DNA of 64,000 nucleotides from CADEDH01 sp965216205 (GCA_965216205.1 OZ244139.1:2046001-2110000); one strand, 5' to 3'; positions 44,333-52,873 are shown, counted from the stretch's first letter. Program-made: numbers and translations. Notes: generated by a model from the letters alone, not told the origin.

Positions 44333-45796
44333 TCAGTAGCTGCCGGGGGTGAAGGTCAGCTCGCCGTTCATGTGCGGGATCCGGACGACCACCGCGTGCG
44401 CGCCGAACTCGACGGCCGCACCCTCGATACCCGTGACCTCCCAGATCCTCGGCTCCGCCCCGACGATCCGGAACGATGTGGTCTTCGACGGCTGTTCCTC
44501 CAGGACCGACACCTGGAGGTACAGGGCGCCCTTGACCCACTCGGCTCTGGTGAGCGCCACCGACGGGAAATCGACGCCGACCACCTGCGGACAGCGCTCG
44601 AGCGGCGCCGCCGAGAGCGCCGCCCATCGCCCCGCACCGGCGGCCTCCGCCGCGGCCAGGAACGCGTTGAACTGCCCGCGGGGGTGCTCCTCGTCGAGTC
44701 GGAGACCCCAGGTGAACTCGCCCCGCGGCCGATCCCAGGTCGGCTCGTACGACGCTTCGATCGCACCGCTGAGGCGATCGTCGAGCTCGGTCAGCTCCCA
44801 CTCCCGGGCCAACACGAGCGAGGAGCCGTAGCCGCGGGCCGGTCGGAGGGGTAGGTCGGGGTCGCGGTCGAGGCCGGCCGAGGTGCACGCCGCGTCGAAG
44901 AGCCGACGAGCGTCGTCGGGGCGCTGCGGGGCTGCGTAGAACGCGGTGGTCAGGGCCGAGGCGACGGGCAGTCGATGGTGCACGTCGAGCACGGGATCGT
45001 AATAGAACGTCGTGGTCTCGGGTGTCCGGTCATCATCGAGGTCGAGGTAGTGCGTTCGTGCGTACCCCCACCACGGCCCGAACGCCTGGTCGTGCAGGTC
45101 GCCACCGAATCGGTTGTCGTGGAGCCTCAGACCGAGGCCCGCTCCGGCCAGTCAGAACGGCCAGATCTTGGTGTTCTCTCAATGGCAGCCGATCGGGGCG
45201 GCCAGCCACTGCTGCGCCAGGTACTCGGCGATGCCCGAATGGGTCCAGGTGAAGGTGTCGTCGCCGTCGCGGATCATGTCGAACGGCTCGTTCCACCGGT
45301 CGTCGGGGGCGATCATCGCGCGGATCCCGAGCAGCACGAGGAAGAAGCCCTTGTAGAAGAGCATGCCGTCGGCGGCCACCGGGTCGAGCTGGACGCCCCA
45401 CGGCTCGACACCGTTCGCCGTCCATCCTGGCACGTCGTAGCGGCCCCAGAGCTCGGCCGGGATCAGCGCCCGATACCGGTCGGGATAGTTGCCCCGATCG
45501 GGGTCGTCGCCGAACTGGGTGAGCCAGTCCGCCGCCGACCACCAGCCGGTGTGCCGCTCGATCAACTGGTCGAGGATGGCGACGTAGCGCTCCGTCCACG
45601 CCGGTGTGCGGTGCGCCAGCAGGCCCATCGCGTACGACGAGTCGACGAGGTCGAACCGGTGCCAGCTCGCCATCGGGGGATCCGATCGGTCGTCCCAATG
45701 GGGATGCGGCTCCCCGCCACGGTCCCAGTTGTCCGGCGTGTGGGCCTTGCGGTCGAGGTAGCGGAGCCACCCCAGCGATCGATCCGAGAGCGTCAC
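44333..45796 (-). CDS. Linalool dehydratase/isomerase-like enzyme with two in-frame TGA (predicted selenocysteines)
   Basis: Read through, 487 codons from a GTG at 45796 to 44333. Homology to the Ldi family runs across both TGA codons: MLFYKGFFL (Ldi MYKGH region) before them, LRLHDNRFGGD after, and SLVLAREWELTELDDRL near the C-terminus (Ldi LLLAREMGDQQLFDQLL). TGA is codon 206 (45181-45179) and codon 215 (45154-45152), with E-N-T-K-I-W-P-F between. In Castellaniella Ldi these two positions are the active-site Cys171 and Cys180. No frameshift or other stop occurs, and SECIS-like hairpins follow each TGA. Predicted to add or remove water and isomerise a small terpene or alkenol with Sec as acid-base residues (inference). 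A pseudogene is the alternative. Confidence 0.82.
45121..45145 (-). promoter_or_regulatory. Bacterial SECIS-like hairpin after the second TGA
   Basis: Reading the minus strand from 45145: GGAG, 4-nt bulge CGGG, CCTC, loop GGTCT, GAGG, CTCC. The loop starts exactly 18 nt after the TGA at 45154-45152. E. coli fdhF has the same 18-nt distance and the same GGUCU loop contacted by SelB (recalled). Confidence 0.8.
45143..45165 (-). promoter_or_regulatory. SECIS-like hairpin after the first TGA
   Basis: Minus strand: TCTGGCC (45165-45159) pairs with GGCCGGA (45149-45143), seven pairs including one G-U, with a 9-nt loop GTTCTGACT that begins with G and contains the second TGA. The loop starts 20 nt after the first TGA. 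It shares bases with the second hairpin, so the two are alternative folds. Confidence 0.55.
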
Positions 45797-45803
45797 GATG
45801 CGG

Positions 45804-45809
45804 ACTCTA
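45804..45809 (-). promoter_or_regulatory. Leaderless -10 box of the Ldi-like gene
   Basis: TAGAGT on the minus strand, 7 nt before the GTG at 45796. Its presence argues against a decayed gene. Confidence 0.55.
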
Positions 45810-45863
45810 TACTCCGCAGGTCTCCGCCCGCCGCCCTGGTCCGGTCGGGCCTGGGTCAGCCGC

Positions 45864-46094
45864 TCACGACCCGCCGCCGAGCACCGCTCGCCCGACCGCG
45901 CCGAGCTCGATGACCTCCACCCGGTATCGCTGCTCGTGGCCGGCGATCCGGAGCCACCCGTGGTCGCCGCGCTCGTACACCGGGCTCGCCGTGCAGCGGG
46001 GGCAGTCGCACGGTGGGGTGAACAGGATGTTGTCGGCGGTCTCGTCGACCGAGGTGATCGCTCGACAGGGGATCTCGTCGGCGCTCCTGCTCAC
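45864..46094 (-). CDS. Small protein with CDCPRC cysteine cluster
   Basis: 76 residues from a GTG at 46094. The sequence has PPCDCPRCTASPVYERGDHGWLRI, a CxCxxC cluster that could bind zinc. No ribosome site stands out. It lies in the same orientation upstream of the Ldi-like gene with 67 bp between. Coding is plausible but not certain. Confidence 0.5.
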   Translation of the reverse strand: MSRSADEIPCRAITSVDETADNILFTPPCDCPRCTASPVYERGDHGWLRIAGHEQRYRVEVIELGAVGRAVLGGGS

Positions 46095-46264
46095 GATGCC
46101 CCGACGGGGAGATCGCGAGTAGGCGAGGTGCCAGGACCCATGTCGTCAGGATAGTGCAGTGCCAGCCGCCCGGTCCGGGTGGGGGCGTGGCGCTGGCACC
46201 GATCGTGGGCGGTCGACGGCGGAGTGGGTGGACGGCGGACCGGGTCCGCGTCGTAGCGATCGGC
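46095..46264. other. Intergenic region with an inverted repeat
   Basis: About 170 bp after the stop of the AlbA_2 gene (minus strand). Holds the GTGCCAGC/GCTGGCAC stem described separately; otherwise nothing recognised. Confidence 0.4.
46159..46199 (-). terminator. Hairpin downstream of the AlbA_2 gene
   Basis: GTGCCAGC (46159-46166) and GCTGGCAC (46192-46199), a perfect 8-bp stem. It lies 65 bp after the gene's stop. The GTGCCAG core recalls the REP-like elements. Confidence 0.45.
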
Positions 46265-47428
46265 TCAGGTGCGGACCGCTCGTTCGAGCTTGCGGGAGAG
46301 GAGCTCGAGCCCGACCGGCGGTGCTCGCCGCAACACGGCGAAGCCTCCGGCGGCCAGGATCTCGTCGGCCATGGCGAGCAGCTCGGCGTCGCTGTGGACC
46401 CGCAGGCCCCGATCGGCGATGGCGGTCAGCGCCCGGCGGGCATCGGCGGCCGTCGGCCAGGCGTCGGCTGCCTCCCGCATGTGGGTGTAGTCGGCGTCGG
46501 CGAGCGCCTGCTGCAGCTCCCGGTACTCGTCGTCGTCGCCGATCAGCGAGGCGACGTGCAGGATCGACCGGGCCGCGTCGGACTTGTCGCGATCGCGCAT
46601 GTCGAGCGCTGCCCACAGTTGAGCCTTCAGCTCGGCCGGTGACAGGTCGAGGACGGCGAGCCAGAGGAACAGCGTGGCCCGCTTCCGCAGCGCGCTCTGG
46701 ATCAGCAGTTCGGACGCTGTTCGATCCGGTCTCAGCGTGGCGCGATGGGGCCACAGGTACTGCAGATCGCTGCTTTGGAGCACCCGCTCGGGTCGTTGGT
46801 GGAACAGGTCGGCCGCCCGGCTGAGGAAGTAGCTCGGGTCATCCCGGACCTCGTCGGTAGTCAGCAGCCGGAGCCGACTGCCCTCCGGGGCCTCGAGGAC
46901 CATGGCGAGCTGCTCCCGCAACCGGGATCGCTCCCGTTCGACCGCGAGGGTGGTCCATCGTCGAAAATCGCGCCGCACCGCCGCCCGGATCCTCCCGTCG
47001 GTGGCGACGACCACCGTCCCGCCGGCGAACAGCTCGATCTCGGTCCCGTCGTCGGCGCGGTGGACGCCCGAGGCGGTGAACACGATCGGGAGCGGATCGG
47101 GCTCGGCGACCTCGATCTCGACCACGTGCCGTGCGTCGGGCAATGGCCGTGTCCTGGTGGTCGCGGCCACGTCGTCGGGCGAGATGAACGGCTCGACCAG
47201 CGCAGCGAGCCCCTCGGCTGTCAGTTGATCGGCGGTGCCCTCGTCGACCCCGGTCTCCCGACCGCGACTGTCGGCGCCGACCGCGATCCGGCCGCCGCCG
47301 GCGTTCATCACGCCGACGACGTTGCGGACCAGCCCGAGCCGGTCCGAGGGGTCGTCGAGGTCGAGCTGCTCGACGAACACCGTCTCCCGATCCCCGCCGC
47401 CGTTGCCCGCTGCGCTTCCCCTCCGCAT
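46265..47428 (-). CDS. AlbA_2 (Schlafen-type) putative DNA-binding protein
   Basis: 387 residues from an ATG at 47428. The N-terminal domain has RLGLVRNVVGVMNAGGGRIAVGADSRGRETGV and a later FTASGVHRADDGTEIEL, as in AlbA_2/divergent AAA_4 proteins. The C-terminal 220 residues are helical and unassigned. Possible transcription regulator or nucleic-acid binder. TAGATT ends 6 nt before the ATG. Divergent from the DapA-family gene. Confidence 0.78.
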   Translation of the reverse strand: MRRGSAAGNGGGDRETVFVEQLDLDDPSDRLGLVRNVVGVMNAGGGRIAVGADSRGRETGVDEGTADQLTAEGLAALVEPFISPDDVAATTRTRPLPDARHVVEIEVAEPDPLPIVFTASGVHRADDGTEIELFAGGTVVVATDGRIRAAVRRDFRRWTTLAVERERSRLREQLAMVLEAPEGSRLRLLTTDEVRDDPSYFLSRAADLFHQRPERVLQSSDLQYLWPHRATLRPDRTASELLIQSALRKRATLFLWLAVLDLSPAELKAQLWAALDMRDRDKSDAARSILHVASLIGDDDEYRELQQALADADYTHMREAADAWPTAADARRALTAIADRGLRVHSDAELLAMADEILAAGGFAVLRRAPPVGLELLSRKLERAVRT

Positions 47429-47434
47429 GAAGCC

Positions 47435-47440
47435 AATCTA
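47435..47440 (-). promoter_or_regulatory. Leaderless -10 box of the AlbA_2 gene
   Basis: TAGATT on the minus strand, 6 nt before the ATG at 47428. Confidence 0.5.
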
Positions 47441-47468
47441 CGCGGGTCGAGCCGTCGCCCGTCGCACC

Positions 47469-47536
47469 GCGCCGACGGGGCGCCCAGGGGCACTGCGCCG
47501 ACGCGGCGCCCAGACGCACTGCGCCGACAGGGCGAC
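47469..47536. repeat. 26-bp tandem repeat in a divergent promoter gap
   Basis: Units at 47469-47494 and 47495-47520 start GCGCCGAC and end CACT; a third partial copy starts at 47521. It lies between the AlbA_2 and DapA-family genes. Confidence 0.8.
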
Positions 47537-47555
47537 GATCCGGCAGAATCAGGGC

Positions 47556-48521
47556 ATGAGTCGCGAGCCGAGCCGGGATGACGCCAAAGCCACCGCACGG
47601 GAGCGCCTGCGGGGCATCTGGGCGGCAACCCTCACGCCGTTCGCCGACGACCTCACGCTCGACGTCGACGGCTGGCGTCACAACCTCCAGCACTGGTACG
47701 GCGAGCTCGGGATCGCGGGGCTGTTCGTCAACGGCAAGCAGGGTGAGTTCGGCTCGATGACGGTCGACGAGCGGAAGCGGGTGGTGGAGATCGCCGTCGA
47801 GGAGGCCGAGCCGTTCGACGGCGGGGTGCTGGTCTCGGTCTCCGACCAGAGCATCGACGTCGCAGCCGAGCTGGCCCGCCACGCCCAAGCGGCGGGCGCG
47901 GAGTTCATCGTGGCCCACACACCGCTGCTCTACTTCGGGGCCAACACCCACGAGACGATCTTCGAGTACTACCGCTACCTCGCCGAGCAGGTCGACATCG
48001 GGCTGGTGCTCTGGAACCAGCCGCCGGACTGCGGGTATCTCCTCGAACCGGAGCTGTGCGTGCGGCTCGCCACCGAGATCCCCAACGTGGTCGCGATCAA
48101 GTACAGCGTGCCCCGCGAGACCTACGCCGAGCTGACCCGACTCGCCGGTGATCGGCTGATCGTGAGCAGCTCACCAGAGGCCGACTGGCTCGACAACATC
48201 GTGGAGCTCGGGTGGCAGGTCTACCTGTGCTCCACCCCGCCGATCCTCATGCAGACGCCGACCGACCGGCGAATGGCGCGCTACACGGAGTTGGCGCTCG
48301 AAGGGGACGTCGAGGGGGCACGGGCAGTGTCGGCATCGCTCGAACCGGTGCGACAGGCCCTGGCCGACTCGCGACCTCCCGGCAAGGCGGCGGCCCACCA
48401 GAAGTACTGGCAGGAGCTGCTCGGCCAACGGGGTGGCCCGGTTCGCCGGCCCCTGCTCGACCTGACCGACGCCGAGCGTGCCGCCACCAGGAAGGCATTC
48501 GCCGCCGCCGGCCTCGCCTGA
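47556..48521 (+). CDS. Dihydrodipicolinate synthase (DapA) family lyase/aldolase
   Basis: 321 residues. TIM-barrel: IWAATLTPFADDLTLD, VNGKQGEFGSMTVDER, the Tyr in TPLLYFGANTHETIFEYYRYLAEQ, and the Schiff-base Lys in NVVAIKYSVPRE. Longer than DapA and with a divergent GKQGEFGS loop, so the substrate is probably not pyruvate plus aspartate semialdehyde. CAGAAT ends 6 nt before the ATG, another likely leaderless start. Confidence 0.9.
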   Translation: MSREPSRDDAKATARERLRGIWAATLTPFADDLTLDVDGWRHNLQHWYGELGIAGLFVNGKQGEFGSMTVDERKRVVEIAVEEAEPFDGGVLVSVSDQSIDVAAELARHAQAAGAEFIVAHTPLLYFGANTHETIFEYYRYLAEQVDIGLVLWNQPPDCGYLLEPELCVRLATEIPNVVAIKYSVPRETYAELTRLAGDRLIVSSSPEADWLDNIVELGWQVYLCSTPPILMQTPTDRRMARYTELALEGDVEGARAVSASLEPVRQALADSRPPGKAAAHQKYWQELLGQRGGPVRRPLLDLTDAERAATRKAFAAAGLA

Positions 48522-48595
48522 CCGCACACCGGTGCCAGACACATCGTGCGGTCGCGACGGCGACGCCGCACGATGTGTCTGGCACCGGTGTGCGG
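48522..48595. repeat. REP-like inverted repeat (30-bp perfect arms)
   Basis: Arms 48522-48551 and 48566-48595 are perfect reverse complements, with a 14-nt spacer. The arm core ACCGGTGCCAGACACATCG is identical to the one at 32.2 kb. It begins on the base after the DapA-family stop, in a tandem gap ahead of the CoA transferase. Confidence 0.9.
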
Positions 48596-48615
48596 AGGTG
48601 GGGTAGACGTGGTGG

Positions 48616-49887
48616 ATGTCAGGACCGCTCGCTGATGTCCGTGTGATCGAGTTCGCCCAGGTCGTGGCGGTACCGGTCGGCGGGGCCCTCCTGGCGGGGC
48701 TGGGGGCCGAGGTCATCAAGGTCGAGCCGGCCGCCGGCGACGCCGCCCGGCTGATCCGCCCCACCGGAGCCACGGGCCGCGGTCGACTGTTCCTCGTGCA
48801 CAACCGGGGCAAGCGGAGCCTGGCGCTCGACCTCGGACACGACCGGGCCAGGGAGGTGATCGAGCCGCTCGTCGCCTCCGCCGACGTGGTGACGACCGGG
48901 TTCAAGCGCTCCGATCTGCCTCGCTACGGCTTGACCTACGAGGACCTGTCGGCGATCAAACCGGATCTGGTCTACCTGGAGAGCACCCCGTACGGCCCCA
49001 ACGGTCCCATGGCCGACATGGGCGGCTACGACCCGGTGGCGATGGGACTCACCGGCGCTGCGTTCATGGCCGCCGGCGATGTGCGCGGCGCCCCAAAGAC
49101 GATGGTCCCCGCTTTCGCCGACTTCGGAACCGGCTTCCTCGCCGCGCTCGGGGTGGTCGCCGCGCTCCGCCATCGTGACCTCACCGGCGAGGGGCAGAAG
49201 GTCGAGACCTCGCTCGTCGCGACGGCGATGGTGTACTCGTCGCAGTCGAGCAACTGGATCCACGGTGTCGACGAGGAACGGGTCGAGCAGCTCGACGCCG
49301 AACTGGCGGCCGCCCACCAGGCCGGTGCCGGCTTCGCCGAGCAGCAGGCGCACTGGTGGCGTTCGTTCCGGCCCGACAACGCGGCCAACACCACGTTCCG
49401 CTTCTACCGGTGCGCCGACGGGTTCATCTCGGTCGCCTGCCTCTCACCCACGCTCGTCCGTCGCTTCTTCGAGGCGATGGACATCACCGATCCGCGACGG
49501 AGCCCCGGGTGGGACCCCGACGCTCCCGATGCCGACGAGCGGGTGGTCGAGTGGGTAGCGGGCGTCGAAGCGGTGTTCGCGGCCCAGCCGTGCGGTCATT
49601 GGCTCGACCACCTCCGGTCCCACGGTGTGCCCTGCGGCCCGGTCAACACCTCGGAGCAGGCGGTCGACGATCCCCAAGTGGTGGCGAACGGCTACGTCAC
49701 CGACTTCGATCAGCCCGGCGTCGGTGGCATGCGGTCCTACGCCCCGCCGGTCCGGCTGTCGTCGTCGAGTTCGGCACCGCTCGGGCCGGCGCCCGCCGTC
49801 GGTGCCGACACCGACGACGTGTGCGACGAGCTCGGACTCGCGCCCGGCGTCGTCGCCGAGCTCCGCGACGCCGGCGTCATCTTCTGA
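48616..49887 (+). CDS. CaiB/BaiF family III CoA transferase
   Basis: 423 residues. DVRVIEFAQVVAVPVGGALLAGLGAEVIKVEP is the N-terminal motif; NRGKRSLALDLGHD and the catalytic Asp in VPAFADFGTGFLAALG are in place; HGVPCGPVNTSEQAVDDPQV is the C-terminal signature. Moves CoA between carboxylic acids, for example in carnitine, oxalate or bile acid metabolism. Substrate not readable. TAGACG is 6 nt before the ATG, a weak -10. Confidence 0.93.
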   Translation: MSGPLADVRVIEFAQVVAVPVGGALLAGLGAEVIKVEPAAGDAARLIRPTGATGRGRLFLVHNRGKRSLALDLGHDRAREVIEPLVASADVVTTGFKRSDLPRYGLTYEDLSAIKPDLVYLESTPYGPNGPMADMGGYDPVAMGLTGAAFMAAGDVRGAPKTMVPAFADFGTGFLAALGVVAALRHRDLTGEGQKVETSLVATAMVYSSQSSNWIHGVDEERVEQLDAELAAAHQAGAGFAEQQAHWWRSFRPDNAANTTFRFYRCADGFISVACLSPTLVRRFFEAMDITDPRRSPGWDPDAPDADERVVEWVAGVEAVFAAQPCGHWLDHLRSHGVPCGPVNTSEQAVDDPQVVANGYVTDFDQPGVGGMRSYAPPVRLSSSSSAPLGPAPAVGADTDDVCDELGLAPGVVAELRDAGVIF

Positions 49888-49905
49888 CCGGGCGCCACTG
49901 GAGGC

Positions 49906-49958
49906 ACACCCGCAGTTTGTGCCTGGCACCTGCGCCCTGCAGGGTCGCCGTGTGCGGG
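49906..49958. repeat. Diverged REP-like element
   Basis: CCCGCA (49909-49914) and TGCGGG (49953-49958) flank the small palindrome GTGCCTGGCAC (49919-49929). It sits in the convergent gap after the CoA transferase stop, like the other members. Confidence 0.6.
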
Positions 49959-49975
49959 AGTGAGGCAGCGGTTCG

Positions 49976-51529
49976 CTACGGGCGGAAGCTGGGGCCGCTC
50001 GTCGGGCCGAGCTGGGTGGCGAGGACACGCTGGGCCGACCGGACGAACTCGGCGAGCAGCGGGCGGGTGTCCCGGGGATCGATGAGGTTCTCGATGTCCA
50101 TGGCGTGGGCGTTGCGGAACGGCGACGCGATCGCCTCCAGCCGGGCTTCGATCTCCTCCCGCTTCGCCTTCGGGTCGTCGGCGGCCTCGATCTCCCGCCG
50201 GTAGGCCACCATCGTGCCCCCTTCGATGTGCAGCGAACCCGTGTGGGCCGACGGCCACGCGTACCGCTGATACATCCCGCTGTGGCGGACGTGCAACCCT
50301 CCGGCCACCCCGTAGCACTGGCGCATGATGAACGAGATGTACGGCATGCGTGACGATGCGAACACCGTCACCGCCCGCGCACCTCCTCGAAGCAGACCTC
50401 GAGCCTCGTTGTCAGGCCCGACGTGGAAGCCGGGCTCGTCGCACAACCAAGCGAGCGGGAGGTGGAAAGTGTCGCAGAGCTGGACGAGACGCATCGCCTT
50501 CTCCGCCTCGATCGGCCCCATCGCCCCGCCGTAGTAGCGGGGGTTGTTGATCATCACGCCGAGGGGATAGCCGTCCACCCGGGCGAGGCCGGTGATGTGG
50601 GCCTGCCCGGACTGCGGGGCGATCTCGAAGAACGAGTCCCGATCGAGCACCGCGTCGAGGATCCGGTAGGGGTCGTAGATCCGCCGCTTCCGCTTCGGGA
50701 TCGCCTCGAGCAGGTGGTCGTCGCGGCGGTCGATCGGATCGTCGCACGGGACGCGCGGTGCCAGCTCCCACACGTTCGACGGCAGGTAGGAGAGGAACCG
50801 CCTCGTCTGCGCGAACGCGTCGTCCTCCGACTCGGCGAGGTTGTCGATCACGCCGTTCGGGATCTGCACCCGCTCGTCGCCGAGCTCCTCCTTGGAGATG
50901 TCGACCCCCACACCCTCCTTCACCACGGCGGGACCGGCCACGAACACCTGGCTCGTGCCCTGCACCATCACGCTGAAGTGGCACAGACACGCCTGGACCG
51001 CCGGCAATCCCGCAACCGAACCGAGCACGGTCGAGACCACCGGCACCGTGGTGAGCAGCTCCGTCGACAGGTCGGGCGACTCGTTGTCGGGCAGGTAGGT
51101 GTGACCGAGCTTCTCGAAGGTCTTGACGCTGCCGCCCGTGGCGTCGAGGAGCCGGATCAGGGGAACCCGGTGATCCCGGGCCAGCTTCTCGGCCACGATG
51201 TACTTGCTGCCGATCCCACCGTCAGCGGCGCCGCCCCTGATCGTGAAGTCGCCGCCGCACAGAACGGCTAGGCGGCCGTCGAGCTCGGCGGTGCCCACCA
51301 CGTAGTTGGCCGGCGTCAGACGTTCGAGCGAGCCATCGTCGCCCCAGGTCGGCGTGCCGGCGAGGGCGCCGATCTCGCGGAACGAGCCGTCGTCGTGGAG
51401 CCGGTCGATACGCTCCCGCACGGTCAGCTTCCCCCGGCTGTGATGGAACGCCACGCTGTCGGCGCCACCCATCTCGTGGATCATCCCGAGCCGGCGCTCC
51501 AGCTCGGCCACCTCGTCCTTCCAGCTCAT
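49976..51529 (-). CDS. Acyl-CoA carboxylase carboxyltransferase subunit
   Basis: 517 residues from an ATG at 51529. Carboxyltransferase fold: HSRGKLTVRERIDRLHDDGSF, GGAADGGIGSKYIVAEKL, GFHVGPDNEARG, and ISFIMRQCYGVAGGLHV, as in PccB/MmdA. It forms a complex with a biotin carboxylase, but none is near. May carboxylate propionyl-CoA, methylcrotonyl-CoA or another acyl-CoA. TATCGT ends 8 nt before the ATG. Confidence 0.93.
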   Translation of the reverse strand: MSWKDEVAELERRLGMIHEMGGADSVAFHHSRGKLTVRERIDRLHDDGSFREIGALAGTPTWGDDGSLERLTPANYVVGTAELDGRLAVLCGGDFTIRGGAADGGIGSKYIVAEKLARDHRVPLIRLLDATGGSVKTFEKLGHTYLPDNESPDLSTELLTTVPVVSTVLGSVAGLPAVQACLCHFSVMVQGTSQVFVAGPAVVKEGVGVDISKEELGDERVQIPNGVIDNLAESEDDAFAQTRRFLSYLPSNVWELAPRVPCDDPIDRRDDHLLEAIPKRKRRIYDPYRILDAVLDRDSFFEIAPQSGQAHITGLARVDGYPLGVMINNPRYYGGAMGPIEAEKAMRLVQLCDTFHLPLAWLCDEPGFHVGPDNEARGLLRGGARAVTVFASSRMPYISFIMRQCYGVAGGLHVRHSGMYQRYAWPSAHTGSLHIEGGTMVAYRREIEAADDPKAKREEIEARLEAIASPFRNAHAMDIENLIDPRDTRPLLAEFVRSAQRVLATQLGPTSGPSFRP

Positions 51530-51537
51530 GCGCCCCG

Positions 51538-51543
51538 ACGATA
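51538..51543 (-). promoter_or_regulatory. Leaderless -10 box of the carboxyltransferase gene
   Basis: TATCGT on the minus strand, 8 nt before the ATG at 51529. Confidence 0.4.
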
Positions 51544-51645
51544 GGGGCCCCTCGCCTCCACCCCGCAAACTCGCCTCGGCGCCGCCGAGGTTTGCCGGAG
51601 CGTTGGACTGCCCATACGTGGGCTGCCGGCGGGTGGGGAGCCAGC

Positions 51646-52863
51646 TCAGTCGATGTGTCGGACCGGTGGCTGCAGGGTGACCCACAGCACGAGCGCGAGC
51701 AGGCCGAGCGAGAGACCGGACAGCAGGGCGGCCGAAGGTCCCACCATCTCGGCCACCACACCCAACGCCAGGATCCCGAACGGGAGGCCGCCGATCGCCA
51801 TGGACAGCATCCCCATGGCCCGGCCGCGGACATCGTCGGCCGCGACCGACATCACGAGGGCGCTCTGGGTGGCACCGAACAGCCCGCCACCGATCCCCGA
51901 CACGAGGACCGACGGGTAGGCCACCGCCAGCTCATTCGCCAGCGGGAGCCCGAGGAGGAACGCCAGCGCGGTGAAGCTTCCCGCCAGGTACACGAGGCCG
52001 CGGCGGCGCGGCATCCCCACCGCCACCGCCAGGGATCCGAGCATCATCCCGGTGCCGGTGGCACTGCCGAGCAGCCCCGTCTCGAACGCCGACAGCTCCA
52101 TGCGCTCGGCGAAGACGGGAACCATCGGCAGGAAGCTGAACATGAACACGTTGACCACCATCGTGACCCCGAGGATGCTCCGCAGGTCGGCGCTGACCCG
52201 CACGAGTCGCGCACCCTCGATCACGTTCTGGCGGAGCGATGTGCCCGGCGCGGCATCGCCGTGGCGGGCGACCGGCCCGACCCGCCACATCAGCAGCAGC
52301 GAGGCCAGATAGCAGGTCGCCATGAGGGTGAACGCCGACGCGTCGCCGATGAAGTCGAGCAGCGCACCGCCGGTCAGGAAGCCGACCATGTTCCCCGTGG
52401 CGGTGCTGAACATCTCGATCGCCACCGCATTCGTGATGTTCTCCGGACCGACCACGTCGTAGACCAGCGCCCGCCGGTTCGTCATGTCGAGCACGCCGCC
52501 GATCCCCACGGCGAACACGAACACATAGATCGTCCACGCCGCCCACGAGCCGGTGGCGATCAGACCGGCCATGAGCAGCGACAGCGGTGCGAGCACGGCG
52601 AGGTTCCGCATGAGCGTCCGTCGCCGGTCGAACCGGTCCGACACCGTCCCGGCCACCAACCCGCCGACGAACATCGGGAGGAAGAACGCGGTGCCCACCA
52701 ACTGCACGGCCAGCGGCGAACCGGTGCGCTGGTTGATCAGGTACGAGCCGAGGAAGACACCCATCCACCGGGTCATGTTCCAGAGGAAGCCGCTGGCCAG
52801 GAGCAGCGGGTAGCGGGGTACCCGCAGCGATGACAGCGTCGCCGCTCCGGCGGGGGCCGTCAA
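51646..52863 (-). CDS. Major facilitator superfamily transporter
   Basis: 405 residues with twelve hydrophobic segments. The loop after helix 2 reads VAGTVSDRFDRRRTLMRN, the MFS signature. Start is a TTG at 52863 with GAGGTGAGG upstream. Exporter function is likely from its resemblance to MDR-type MFS proteins, but the substrate is unknown. It follows the SDR gene at a 10-bp distance in the same direction. Confidence 0.9.
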   Translation of the reverse strand: MTAPAGAATLSSLRVPRYPLLLASGFLWNMTRWMGVFLGSYLINQRTGSPLAVQLVGTAFFLPMFVGGLVAGTVSDRFDRRRTLMRNLAVLAPLSLLMAGLIATGSWAAWTIYVFVFAVGIGGVLDMTNRRALVYDVVGPENITNAVAIEMFSTATGNMVGFLTGGALLDFIGDASAFTLMATCYLASLLLMWRVGPVARHGDAAPGTSLRQNVIEGARLVRVSADLRSILGVTMVVNVFMFSFLPMVPVFAERMELSAFETGLLGSATGTGMMLGSLAVAVGMPRRRGLVYLAGSFTALAFLLGLPLANELAVAYPSVLVSGIGGGLFGATQSALVMSVAADDVRGRAMGMLSMAIGGLPFGILALGVVAEMVGPSAALLSGLSLGLLALVLWVTLQPPVRHID

Positions 52864-52873
52864 CGGGCCGACC

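Noticed and set aside
45152..45181. Ldi-like gene as an ordinary pseudogene
   Set aside because: Both stops are TGA only, are at the two catalytic cysteine positions, are followed by SECIS-like hairpins, and the rest of the frame and the promoter are intact. Not fully excluded.
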